Below, one piece after another: positions 22,613 to 34,374 of a stretch of DNA of 64,000 nucleotides (positions within the stretch are counted from its first letter, which is position 1; each line of letters begins with the position of its first letter). Source of the stretch: Acytostelium subglobosum LB1 (taxonomy: Eukaryota > Evosea > Eumycetozoa > Acytosteliales > Acytosteliaceae); contig NW_012236522.1 of NCBI RefSeq assembly GCF_000787575.1, positions 186,001 through 250,000 on the forward strand, given 5' to 3'. Under the pieces are notes generated by a model that was not told the origin of the DNA, searched no databases, and was given only the letters and a program-made list of their open reading frames with translations. A program made the translations under genes and the position numbers.

Positions 22613-25100
22613 ATGTTGGATAACCTACCAGATCATATACTGTGGATTATCACTAATAATAATAATGTGTTGGAGGACATTGATGTGAGGGCTCTAGTAG
22701 TTGTCAACAAGATATTATATAAACAGATACATCCCTTCCTCTCCAGTTACAGATTGATCAGAGTCGTCTCGCATGGCCTGAGTGAATCTGACATGCCAAA
22801 ATGGGCACACTTCCAGGATACCAGCGCCTATCCAACACACAACCAATCGATCAATTCTCAACGTCCATCAATCAAGCAGATCACCCTTCAAGGCAGCTTT
22901 GCCACGAATGTTTGACAATGTCATTGAATGTGGAGCTCTGCCACCAGGTCTGAAGGAGTTAACCTTTGGCAATCGTGATGGATCGAGAGATAAATTTAAT
23001 CCTCTAGATGAAGCGAAAGAAAGAGAATATGACAATAACAATATGGATCTTCATTGTATGGAGATGAGAAACAAAGGTTATGACACAGTTAACGCTATAG
23101 AACAAACTATTAAAGTCTTCCATGACAGGTGGGTCACATCAATTATGAAGAGGTCCAAAACAGGCAACCCAAACTGGAGCCCAGAGCTTGCTCAAAACTT
23201 CAATATTCAACTACCTCTGCCCCAGTCATTGACAAAGCTGACCTTGGGCCACGGCTATGTTGGTCCAATCAAAACATCGTACCTACCACCGTCTTTGACA
23301 GAAATTACCTTGGACGCATCATTTGATGGAATTCTGTTCCTTGGCAGACATCCATCACTCACCAGGTTGTCGATGGTCTACTGTTTCTCTCAGAAGTTTG
23401 ATGAAACAACCTTTCCAGCCACATTGACTAATCTGACAATCCATTATTGTGATCCAGCTCTGTACCCGTCTCTTCCCAAGAGTTTGAAGCTACTGTCTCT
23501 TGTTCCACCAATAGATTTTGCTCTAGATATGTTTAAGGAAGGGTTCAACAAAACAACATCACTTCCGACAACATATCCGCCATCTCTCACATTCTTGGCA
23601 TTGTCATTTCATATGAACCAAGTGATCGAGCCCACAACATTGCCATCTCAGTTGACCACACTTGTCTTTGGCGGGTTCTACAACAAGGAGCTAAAGCCAG
23701 GGAGCCTCCCTGTAACGTTGACTAGTCTAGAGTTTGGTTACCATTACAATCAACCCATAACATCGGCAGACATATACCCAAGTCCCTAATCACACTTATC
23801 TTTGGAGGGAGCTACTCCTTGCCAATTGGCAAAGGAATTCTTCCATCCTCTCTTCAATCACTTACACTTGGAAAGTCATTTTGAATATCAGTTAACTATC
23901 GGATCTTTGCCTCAGTCATTGATTGTATTAACCATCCAGAATGACTACTGCCATGGCAATCGATTCATGAGTGGTCCTTCCAGAGTCGTTGCAAGTGTGT
24001 CAGATAGGTGGTCCCGACCAACCAATCGTAGAAAACGAGATTCCACTTCTGATTGGAGAACATACCTTTCAAGACCAATCGATTCCGAGTGCCCTTGTCC
24101 ATTTGGACATGGGTGGAATGTTCAACCAACCATTTAGAGCTGGACTCCTTCCTAATTCTTTGACATCCCTTTCATTTGGACAACACTTCAATCTACTAAT
24201 TGAAGATGGAATACTTCCACCTTCTCTAATCACTTTGATGCTTCCAGGATACGATCAAGAGTTGGACATACGAGTCTTCCCCAACTCACTCACAAATCTA
24301 TCAATTGGTGCTTCATTAGCCGCTGCCTTACTGCCACATTCCCACCAGCTCTTAGGAGACTCTCACTAAGCACTCATGAGCAGCTTTTCAAGCTCCAACC
24401 AGCATTGCTCAATCAATTCTCCACGACACCCATTTCTGTTCACATTCAAAAAGGATTGACCAATGAGAAACATTGGAAGGGCGCCACAAAGTATTACAAG
24501 CCAGACTTTAATCCTGACAGATTACCTCTGTCATCTCTTTATCTGGACTTTGAGAACCAGGGGATTGATCTCAACGCATTGGAGATGCTTGCTGGATGGT
24601 TGACACTCAACTTCCCCAGAGTGCCTCTGTTCCATATTAGAACAGAAGATCGATACAATTCTTTCAACTTGACACTACGTCCAAGAGGCCACTTGCAAGA
24701 TAAATGCTTTGTCTCGCTACACAGCAGATCAGGCAATGCCAACTACGACTCGTTGGCGAGGTTCAATGAGAGATTCACTCCACCTTCAAGAGACACAATC
24801 ATCACGACCAATATTATACCAATCAATCAACAGAGAGTGAGAGGATGGGTCTTCTTTGGAGAAGAAGCTACTCAAGCGGGAGGGTACAATGACAATCGCA
24901 ATGAAGATAATACGCCCTTCAATCCAGGATGTACTCCCACTGATACCTACTCTGTCAACAACGATAATGATGATGAACCCCTCAGCCCATTATATACTCC
25001 CACCTACTCTGGCAATGATGATGATGATGATAACAACTACGACCAAGACATTGATAGTGACGATGTTGGAAATTATATGCCTCTTCCAGTTAATCATTAA
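22613..25100 (+). pseudogene. FNIP-repeat protein gene with about five register breaks
   Basis: The start MLDNLPDHILWIITNNNN resembles the F-box-like N terminus of FNIP proteins, followed by about 15-20 FNIP-type units (LPPGLKELTFGN, LPSQLTTLVFGGFYNKELKP, LPSSLQSLTLGKSF, LPNSLTSLSFGQHFN) and an acidic C-terminal tail. The product is spread over all three frames. Changes fall at about 22910-22915 (+1, at GTT TGA), 23775-23790 (-1), 23879-23884 (+1, at TTT TGA), about 23968 (+1) and about 24345 (-1). Unit spacing is kept across most joins, so the sequence was recently one frame. Absence of GT..AG signals argues against introns. Most likely a decaying family member or low-accuracy sequence. Confidence 0.75.
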
Positions 25101-26671
25101 TACAAAATCATCATTAACTTTGACTTGACCGCCACTTCATGGCATCTACAATCTATCCATTTATGTATTCTATAACTATCCAATCCAACTTCCAATAAAC
25201 TACACTAACTTTAAAATCAATCAAGTCGATGATCGCGGGGATGTCAATGAATGAGTCAATTACCATTCTGAATATGATCACATGATTGATTGTTAGCAAG
25301 ACTTGTCTGACTTGTCAGACATGTTATTACTTGAAACATTATTTAGTGATACAGATTTTACCGAAGTGAATGATGATGATCAGTTCACCTAATCATGATC
25401 ATTCACTTTCGATACCAGGGAAGTCGCGAAGTCTGTTCCAAAATTAGTGTGGAGGGTTAAGGACTTTACTGAAGCTTTTTGGACCGTTCGTCCAACCAAG
25501 TCAAAACAACAATCTAATTCTAAATTAAGATCTTGATTGATTTGCCCATTGCCCATTGTTGTTGTTTGTAGTTGTCTTTCTTTGTGTGTAGTGTGGGTAG
25601 AACGAACAACCAATCATTTCGCTGGATATATTCCTATGACTGATGACACTCTAACTAACTCATTAACTCCCTAACTCATCATACATACATATACACACAA
25701 TAACAAACATATATATATATATATATAAATAATTAATTAAGTTTAGTAAACATATAAATAATATAACCTTATTAGACCCGTTGAATGACAGACTGATTGA
25801 TCGATTGATTGAATGAACAACAACAATAGAGTGTGTTGACTATCATTCCCCAACCAACACCCCCGCACCCCAATCAATTCAATCTCCAGGACACGCATCA
25901 ACCCTACCACAAATCACACACCAACCAAGTTCAAGCTCAAGCACCTCCCTTGCATTCACATTCACGTCGATACAGACAGACGGACACAACAACAACAATC
26001 AACAATCAACATCAACCACTGTGTGTCTGTCTGACTGGCTGACTGACTGATCGACTGCAGCAGCAACAGGTCTGATTTCATTCAATCCTGTTGCATTACC
26101 ATAAGCTTATCTGCGCCTGATTGTCATCAGACACTGTCTGTCAATTCAATCCAACATCGATATAGAATAGCAGGAGGAGGCTGATCACAGCACCTGATTA
26201 AAAGGAGGTGTCCATCAACAACCCGGGTGGTTGTTCCTGCCTGACCTGACTGTCCAACCTGACCTGACTAGCGGGAGCTAGCTAGTGTATCTGTGTCTGT
26301 GGTGTTGTTTGTTTGTTTGCTTGCTTGCTCGCTACTCTCTTACTTACAACAAAGAGTCAACAACAAAATCATATAATAGTAACAATAATAACAACAAATC
26401 AAACATCAACAACAGCAGCAGCCAATACTCTATAGTTTAACTCGTAGTGCCAGGCCTGTGTACAAATGATACAACAATCCTGCTGTTGCCATATAACTTG
26501 TTATTACCTTGGTAGTTAGTTAGTTAGTTATACACTATATACATATACATATATACAAGTACTTGTCGATTATATACCTTATTCATTCATACAACATATA
26601 ACAACAGAAATCATTCAAATTAAACCAGTCATATAGCAACCTGGTCATATATACATACATACATAATCAAG
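25101..26671. other. 1.6-kb gene-free region, RasGEF upstream
   Basis: No convincing coding signal. It contains two inverted repeats (25305-25320 and 25362-25411, separate entry), a TATATA run at 25710-25730, and long CAACAA and GTTTGTTTGCTTGCTTG-type simple repeats (26300-26400). The part near 26400-26670 likely holds the RasGEF promoter and 5' leader. Confidence 0.5.
25305..25411. repeat. Two adjacent inverted repeats 3' of the FNIP gene
   Basis: The first is GTCTGAC-TT-GTCAGAC (25305-25320), a perfect 7-bp stem with a 2-base loop. The second (25362-25411) has arms of about 20 bases, CGAAGTGAATGATGATGAT against the complement of ATCATGATCATTCACTTTCG, with one bulge and one mismatch. They could be transcript 3'-end structures or a remnant of a small repeat element. 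Confidence 0.6.
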
Positions 26672-28596
26672 ATGATATCATTACACATTGAGAACAATAA
26701 TATACAATGTAAGTTATTAGACTGGACTGGATTGTTTCCGCGGAAACACCACCTGCCACACATGTCCACGCGCGATAGCAACACAACCTAACGCCCACGC
26801 TCCACTTCCAAAACATAGCTCTCTACTCGGATATATCAGCAGACAGATCGGACTGGAGAAGGAATGTCCTGGAGAAGAATGCACAGATAAATAACTTGTG
26901 CGAGAGGATATACCCTTTGGACAGAGGCGTCGTGTTTGGAAAGCAGTTTGCTCCAGGCAAGAATGACGTCAAGCAGACCCTGGACCGCAAGGCAGTAATC
27001 GAGCTGATCCTCCACCATCTCTCAACAAAGGGTCTGAAGCAGACCCGACAGACACTCGAGAAGGAATCCAAGGTCACCACGCCCACTACCGACCAGCTCA
27101 ACGAGAGCAGGCTGGTGACATTTGTGCGCAATGCATTGCGTGACACTGACAGGATCTATGACTTCTCGATCGACCACGCCGAGTACTCGGCCGAGGAGCG
27201 CCAGGTCAAGAGCAATGAACGCGATGACCTACTCTACTCGATGGACTTGCTCGAGGATGAGTATGAGGATGACGGCGTCAACATATGGGATGAGCCACCC
27301 GAGAACATTGTCGTGGAGACTACACGCAATGCTGAGGATGACCAGGACGAGGAGGTGGTCAAGTGGGGCACACTCAACAAACTGGTGGAGACACTGACAC
27401 ATGGCTCCAAGGTGGACCAACAATTCCTCAAGACCTTCATGATGACCTACCAGTCGTTCTGCTCACCGGAGAAGTTGCTAGGCAAGCTGGAGCAACGCTA
27501 CAATGTGCCAAAGTTTATAAAGTCCAGCGGCGGTGCCGACGCTGGCACCAGCGAGGAGGGCGCCATTAAGGCCATCCAGCTCAAAGTGATCAACGTGCTC
27601 AAGAAGTGGCTGGACGAGTACTTCTCGGACTTTGACGACAAGCTGATCCAGTCTCTGCGCAACTTTATCGAGGTGATCACACTCAAGCATCCAGGCCCGG
27701 CTGCAGCGCTCATGAAGTCTCTGACAAAGGTGGAGAAGCAGCCTGCCAGCAAGCTCAAGTTCAACGACAAGACTCCCGAGCCAATCGTACCGCGCAACAT
27801 CTTCTCGCAGAACCTCTCCATCTACGACATTGACGAGGAGGAGATCGCACGCCAGATGACGCTGATCGAGTTTGAGATATACAAGCGCATCAAGCCACCC
27901 GAGTTGCTCAATCAGTCATGGAACAAGGTCAAGTTGAAGCATCGTGCACCCAACGTGCTCAAGATGATCGATCGCTTCAACAACGTGTCGATGTGGGTGG
28001 CCACAATGATCATCGAGACGCCCAAGGTCAAGGCTCGAGCCAGGATGATGACACGCTTCATCAAGATTGCCGACCACCTCCGTCTGATGAACAACTTCAA
28101 CTCACTGATGGCCATCATTGCCGGCCTCAACTTCTCCTCAGTCTACAGACTCAAGTTCACTCGCGCCGAGCTCTCTGCGCAGACGCAACGTATGTACGAC
28201 GACCTGGAGAAGATCATGAACTCTGAGAGCTCGTTTAAGAACTACCGTACGCGACTGGCGGCGTCTCGTCCGCCCCTGCTGCCTTACCTCGGTGTGCACT
28301 TGACCGATCTGACATTCATGGAGGAGAACCCGGACATTGTCAACATCGAAGTGGCGCCCAACCACCACGTCGACCTGATCAACTTCACCAAGCGCATGCT
28401 CGTCTTCAAGGTCATCTCATTGGTGCAGCAGTATCAGCAGCAATCGTACAACCTGCAGCCAGTGCACCAGATCCAAGAGTTCCTGTTGAGCATTAACGAC
28501 TACAAGGGCGAGAGTCTGGATCACTACCAGCAGCATCTACATCGCGAATCACTGCGCCGAGAGCCTCGAAAGGCGCAGAAGTCAGACATTGCCTAA
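26672..28596 (+). CDS. LisH-domain RasGEF
   Basis: Exchange factor that loads Ras with GTP; dictyostelids have many, acting in chemotaxis and development. Exon 1 (26672-26708, MISLHIENNNIQ) and exon 2 (26819-28596) give 604 residues. Domains in order: coiled start (DWRRNVLEKNAQINNLCERI), LisH (AVIELILHHLSTKGLKQTRQ), RasGEF-N (GTLNKLVETLTHGSKVDQQF; TFMMTYQSFC), and the Cdc25 catalytic domain (DEEEIARQMTLIEFEIYKRI; FNNVSMWVATMIIETPKVKA; LMNNFNSLMAIIAGLNFSSV; LPYLGVHLTDLTFMEENPDI). LisH usually mediates dimerisation. Exon 1 was placed by frame, its start ATG and GTAAGT/ATAG sites; the exact family member was not assigned. Confidence 0.93.
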
Positions 28597-28713
28597 GGTT
28601 ATTGGGACACATATATATAGTAGTATAGCATTATTAAACAAAGAAAGTGGAGATAACAGCACGGCATAGTCGCGTCGTAGTTGTGATCCACGCAATATCG
28701 AATGTATATTCCT

Positions 28714-30037
28714 TCATTGATTGATTTGTAATTGCTCCTTGCCATTGGCTATGATTGATTCCAGCCACTCTCGAGTCACAACTTTGATTCCAAGTGCCTC
28801 GGCAAGATGATACTTGGCGCCACGCTTGAATGGGCAGACAAGATGAGTGTTGCGATCATCCAAAGATAATGTGTATGTTGCGCCAATGACTCTGATCATT
28901 CCTTTGATGTGATCGCGATCCCTTCCACGATACTTTGATATGGATATCCTATAACTACAATCATCACCAAGTATATAATCGCTTGATCTTATCGGTCGGT
29001 AAAGTATAAACTCATAAATATTGATCAACTTATTCTTATCAATGCAGTCTGATATCCAATCAGTTGTTGCCATCTTTATCTTTGATTGTGCTGCCTTGAG
29101 GATTGTTAGCCATATGATCAATCAATCATTCAATCAAACAATATAACTAACTTACTTGTTGACATTCTGGACTTGATTGATATTGAGCAATGAGGATGCA
29201 ATCTTGTTGAAGAGATCGAGAGAAGAGGCCACCATAGCGTTTGATTTTGTCGCAGATGGCTTTGTGAACATCGTCGGGAAAGAGTGATTCGGGTACATAG
29301 AATGTGACTCCTTTGAATAATGACTTGGATGTGGCGGGCAGTGGAAGGAGGTAGGGTGTCTCAGACACCCATTGACAGTTGAGAGCACATTGATTAAACC
29401 ACTCAGGTGAGACGATCTTTAAATGTTTGGGTAGATTGAACTCTCCCTTGTGGAATGATTCCAATCCATTGGCAATCATATGTGTGCAATGACTTTGATC
29501 AAATGATGACAAGTACTTTCCACCAAAAAGCTCAATCCATGCTCTAACCAATCGTTGGTCTTCGCTTGATACATTGAATGTGATAATCTTGCAACCATGC
29601 ATCATTGAGTATGGTGAATCCAAGAGGTAGAAGCTAACTCTGTATAAGAGAGTTGTTAGCATGTTTGAATAAACAACAATGATTGATCGATGATTGGTAC
29701 ATACGGTATCAGTCTTCCATGTTTCAGACACTCGTGTATCCATTGTTTCTGATTGGTGCGTTAACGAGTTAGATTGATTGGTTGGTTGATTGATCGATTG
29801 AGGTCAATGAATACATACCCTTACTATAACGAGCTTATGTATTGCGTTTAGCTTTAGAATGTCTCTTGGTAGATCATCCAATGTGTTTGCTACTACATGA
29901 GTGATTTTATCTATATGGTTAAGATCACAAAGATGACCTTTAAAGTGTCCAATAATAAGATTGACCTGTTCTACATAATACCAAGGTAGATGAACATAGA
30001 AGCATAGGTCAGTGAATAATGGTTGTGTATCTGACAT
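28714..30037 (-). CDS. Multi-BRCT domain protein
   Basis: Likely DNA-damage-response adaptor; BRCT domains bind phosphopeptides. At least four BRCT-like units: LCFYVHLPWYYVEQVNLIIG with THVVANTL; CKIITFNVSSEDQRLVRAWI with THMIANGLES and SPEWFNQCALNCQWVSETPY; FKGVTFYVPESLF with IKRYGGLFSR; and RDHIKGMIRVIGATYTLSLD with THLVCPFKRG and VVTREWLESI. The W-x-x-x-C/I signature is clear in units 2 and 4. There is a start ATG at 30037 and at least three introns, including a small exon near 29705-29745 encoding KQWIHECLKHGRLIP. PTIP/PAXIP1- or TopBP1-like organisation is possible; orthology is not established. Confidence 0.83.
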
Positions 30038-30167
30038 TGAATTACAACTACAACATCATAGTTGAATGAATGAAAGAATGAAGGTTGGCCCAACCTTATT
30101 CATTTCAAGATCTAAAGAAGTGTCACTTCTTAGAATCTGTTACAAGTAATTATTTGTTAATGTTTAA

Positions 30168-32376
30168 TTATGACTGCATGAACTTCTTCACAGCATTGAT
30201 CCTCTTGTTGCGATGTATCAGTTTGTAACTTAGATAACCAAATGTACCTGTGATAAGTAGAACTGCAACAACTCCAATGGGTATCACCCATTTCAATGTC
30301 GAATTATCATTGTCAATGATTGGATTGATCACAACATCTTCATCGTCGATGTACTTGAATATATCTATAACGTTTGATGATTGATTACTGACTGTTACAA
30401 TCACAGATTGCGATGTTCTTGGTGTTGGCTGAGGTATACTGTCCAATGGTATCATGCATGTAAGGTGTGTAGCATCGATTACAGTGATATTCAAACAGTT
30501 CACTTGTCCACCAATCATCACTGTTATGTTGTCACTGTGGAAGTTATCACCTTCAATGTTGACCGATCGCACACCTGTCTGATGATCAATGCTCTCACAT
30601 TTACATCCATGTATAGTTGGTGACTGGTAGTTGAATGTACCTTGAGCAGACACTGTCACACCTCCTTGGACCGTCATGTTGAGTGTATTATTACCTCCAG
30701 CACCTGGTCCCATCAAGCATGTTACCAACGACGCACTCACTCTGGTGACATTGTGGCAAAGTGGACTGATGATGACCTCCTGGACATTGAAGTTGAACAA
30801 CATTCCTTGGATGGATAGCTCTCCTCCTGTCACTGGCGGCGATGATATGTTGGTGATGATCGGTTTGATCACCAAGGCCATGTAGTTGGTCGCATAGACA
30901 CCACGGTACTGCAATGACAAGCTCATCTCTACACCAACAGGAGTCTGATCGGAAATATCAAACTCGACCAATTGCACTCGTCTGTCCAATCCTGATCGAT
31001 ATAGTTTGTCAGTCCCTTGGAATCTGATGGATGATGGGATGGCTGTCTGGTTCCACAAGTATACCCTGGTCAAGTTGCACATTGCTGAGTCGCCCAATCT
31101 CTGTCCAAGTATACCAATCTTGTTGAAATGCTGTATGGCCTTGGTCACAAGTATCTCAGGGACATCATACGAGAAGGTCACGTTGGTATTGGAGTTGGCG
31201 CCATCGATAGTTACAATCACAGGTAGATTAGTCCTGTTGATGTATACTTTGTTGGACCATGCTGGCATCAAACACTCCAATGTTGTCTCGCTCCATGTAG
31301 TTGGTGTCCTAGGCTCACACTGAGCATTACCAATGCGAATTGATATATTCGAGTATGTCTGATTCCATCTCATGAAAGTCAATCTAGAACCGCTTATTGT
31401 AACCAATCCACCTAGGTCACTTGCCGCTGATGTAACTTTGTATACATCTGGTTGTACAATAACTCCAAATGGTTCACCAGTAACATTGGACACTGTTACT
31501 ACAACAGACTTGACACCAGCATTCTTCCAAAGAAGTGGACTCACTCCTTTAACATTACGCGATGTGGCGTTCAACACCATATGATCAATCTCCACATTGG
31601 CTTGCAATGAATGTCCATCCACAGTGACCACAAGATCATTTTTCGAACTATTGTTATTGCTGGCCGCTGTTCCAAAGCTACCTCCATCAATCAATAGTCT
31701 ATCAGGCGATATCAATGTGATGTTATCAATGTATGGGGCTATGACATTGTTAGACTTTGGACTGATCACCTGACAACGTCCTTGGTACATGTAAGTACTT
31801 ACGAGCAATTGGTATTTGTATTAACTTGGCAGTTCGATAACCATCATCATAGTAGGCATTGTTATCTAAACCTGGATGTATCAGATCTGATGTGATGTTG
31901 AAGTAGACTTGTGATCCATTGGATATTGACAAACTCTCAATCCTCAGATCCAACTTGTCAAAGTATAGTGTTGGACCTACTGTAGTGTTGTTGGACATTA
32001 TCAAACATGCACCATGTATGGTGAGCAGACCACCTTGTGTAGGTGCACCTTTGATGTCCAGTATAAAGAATGGATTCCATTCGATATAAGTACAATTATT
32101 GGATTTGGTACATAGACTCAATGTACCTTCGGTAGGTACATCAAATCCATATTCTATATCTATTATTGATTCATTATTACTATGTATTTTAAAAGTTGTA
32201 ATTGTATAGTTGGAGTCCGATGTAGTAATACTAATATTATAAATATTAATTATATTCTTTCCAACTAGGGTAGCATTAAAATATCCATATTTGATTGAAT
32301 CAATCTCTATTTCTTGGCTGAGAACTATTTTTAAAAATATACATATTAATAATAAATGTAATAATAATTTAGACAT
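30168..32376 (-). CDS. IPT/TIG-domain cell-surface protein
   Basis: Type I membrane protein of about 740 residues. The signal peptide is MSKLLLHLLLICIFLKIVLS. The ectodomain has several IPT/TIG beta-sandwich units (IQGMLFNFNVQEVIIS; VNIEGDNFHSDNITVMIGG; VTISGSRLTFMRW) and very many N-glycosylation sites. A single transmembrane helix (WVIPIGVVAVLLITGTFGYL) is followed by a short basic tail (KLIHRNKRINAVKKFMQS). The architecture matches dictyostelid surface/adhesion proteins of the Tgr-like class, without enough evidence to call it a Tgr. The frame changes by +1 at 31781-31802, where a 22-base GTAAGT..CAAG segment could be an ultra-short intron; otherwise a base error or break must be assumed. 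Confidence 0.85.
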
Positions 32377-32837
32377 ATTAATAATAAATAATTAATAATA
32401 AATAATGTAGTTGGTAATATATTGGATAATGAATGATCAATTGATCGACTGTTATGAATTCATGTACAATACCATACTTGGTAAACTGTCAATCAATACA
32501 TCATCCTCATCCTCAACTTCATCCTCCTCATTAACCTCATCCATCAATCATCACCAGATATTGTATCCTCCATCAATTCAATGCTTGGGACCATTCAAAC
32601 TAGATCAATCAAGTAGTACCTTTACTCATTGATATATCCATTCACTCTTTGGACAGATAAAAATAACTTCCACCCATTTCCAGTTACCACTTTGATTGAT
32701 TGATTGATCAATCACACACACACACACATACAATATGTTGTCGCACCTCGTTGGAAACTGTTATCATTCAATGTTTGATTAATCAATTAGTACTACATAA
32801 TATATATTAGTTAACATGTTTGTTTATTGGAGGACAG

Positions 32838-32976
32838 CTAATGTACAGGTCTGGGCACGAAGCAGTAGGCTACGACCGACCCCAGCCAACAGCTGGTTAA
32901 GGTTTCAATGATGGACACATGGTTGCTCCGGTCAGGAGCATACATCACATTGGTCCATAGACCGCGCAGTCGCAGT
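32838..32976 (-). CDS. Orphan exon-like frame with acceptor site
   Basis: A GC-rich island in AT-rich DNA. On the minus strand it encodes LRGLWTNVMYAPDRSNHVSI followed by IETLTSCWLGSVVAYCFVPR and PVH, ending at TAG (32838-32840). The composition and hydrophobic stretch look like a real protein end. It is preceded by TTTTACCAG and an AATCAATCAATCA tract, the typical intron end here. No partner exon was found upstream except the GATA gene 50 bases away. It might be a last exon of an unrecognised gene, an alternative GATA 3' exon or a gene remnant. I do not recognise the family. Confidence 0.4.
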
Positions 32977-33027
32977 CTGGTAAAATTGATTGATTGATTG
33001 ATGTGATTGATTGATTGGAGGAGTCAC

Positions 33028-34374
33028 TCAAGACATTGATGGCGAGTCACTATCATCAGTGTTGTTTGAGATTAGACTGTTTATACTGATCGCTGCCAAT
33101 GATGGTCCAGTAGTTGAGGTGTTGTCGATGCTGTCGCTGGACTTTGATATGGTGGGAGTGATGATACTGGGCAACAGGACAATGTTCTTGGTGGAGGACT
33201 CAAGCTCGCGCTTCTTGGTCTTGGAGAAATAGATTCCACAGGCGTTACACAGCGACTTGCATCCATCGGGACCCTTGCGCCACTCTGGCGACTCCTTGGT
33301 GCCACAGCGCAGACACACCAAGTCGTCCTCCTGGTCCTTCTTGGGACCGCCCTTGCTCTTCCTGTTGCGACGTGGACGCAGGTCGATAAAGTCCTTCTTC
33401 TCGACGTCGGCTGGGATGACTGGTGGGTAGGGCAGCTTGTTCTTCTTGACCCTGTTGATCTTCTTGATGATGCCATCCAGCTCAGAGTGCAACTCATTGA
33501 GCATTACCGACCTGTCCCTTGTGACACCATGTTCCTGATCGATCTTTTGGCACAACTCCAACAAGTTGGAAGTCAAACCATAGAAGCCCTTCTTGCTGTT
33601 GGTTGATCCTTCCATCAAGTCACTACCAAGGTCTGGCGAGCGTGGACTGAGTGATGCTGGCGAAGGTGGGGTCAATGGGCCAGGTTGATATTGTGTTGGA
33701 ACTGAAAGATGTTGAGGCTGGGATTGTTGATGCTGTTGATGATGTTGAGGCATTTGAATGAATTGTGGATATTGGAATTGGGAAGAACAGAGGTAGAGTC
33801 CGGGAGTTTGGATCGGGGATGTGCCTGGACTTCCAACTTTTGTAAAGTTGATTGAGTGGTGGTGGTGTTGTTGGCCGCCTTGATGTGGCTGGGAAGGGGC
33901 ATGGGCAGTCGCTGAAGTAGTTGTACTCAACTGAATTGGTGAGACATTATTCAATTGTCTATCATATTGTTGTTGGGTAATATAGTTCAAATAGATATTG
34001 TTATTGATATTATAATTGTTGGTATTGGTTGTTGTGTTTGTAGTGGTGTTGGTAGTGTTTGACTTGTTGTTGACTGGCAACGAGTCCAAATGTTTGAATT
34101 GATATGGATGGAATAAGTTGGATGATGATTGTGATGGTGATGATGTAGTTGTCTTTGGTGACCTCCTACCAGTGGTAGTAGTAGTTGTATTACTAGTTGT
34201 AGTTGTTGTGTTGGTAATCATTCTTGGGTTGGTAGTGGTGGTAGGGACTGGATTGATGAGATTATTGATGTTGTGATTGGACATTACTATTCTGCTATGT
34301 TGATCGAATAAGTTATTATTGTTGATGTTGTTGATGTTGTGGTTGATTGGTACTTGATGATCCAATTGTATCAT
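33028..34374 (-). CDS. GATA-type zinc-finger transcription factor
   Basis: Nuclear DNA-binding protein of 448 residues in a single exon. A single class IV GATA finger, CLRCGTKESPEWRKGPDGCK then SLCNACGIYFSKTKKRE, lies near residues 355-395, preceded by a basic stretch (LRPRRNRKSKGGPKKDQED). The first 270 residues are Asn/Thr/Gln/His-rich low complexity (NTTTNTTTNTNNYNINNNIY), typical of dictyostelid regulators. An alpha-helical conserved block precedes the finger (GLTSNLLELCQKIDQEHGVT). The C terminus is Ser-rich, ending SDSPSMS with a TGA stop. All four zinc ligands are present. Confidence 0.93.
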   Translation of the reverse strand: MIQLDHQVPINHNINNINNNNLFDQHSRIVMSNHNINNLINPVPTTTTNPRMITNTTTTTSNTTTTTTGRRSPKTTTSSPSQSSSNLFHPYQFKHLDSLPVNNKSNTTNTTTNTTTNTNNYNINNNIYLNYITQQQYDRQLNNVSPIQLSTTTSATAHAPSQPHQGGQQHHHHSINFTKVGSPGTSPIQTPGLYLCSSQFQYPQFIQMPQHHQQHQQSQPQHLSVPTQYQPGPLTPPSPASLSPRSPDLGSDLMEGSTNSKKGFYGLTSNLLELCQKIDQEHGVTRDRSVMLNELHSELDGIIKKINRVKKNKLPYPPVIPADVEKKDFIDLRPRRNRKSKGGPKKDQEDDLVCLRCGTKESPEWRKGPDGCKSLCNACGIYFSKTKKRELESSTKNIVLLPSIITPTISKSSDSIDNTSTTGPSLAAISINSLISNNTDDSDSPSMS

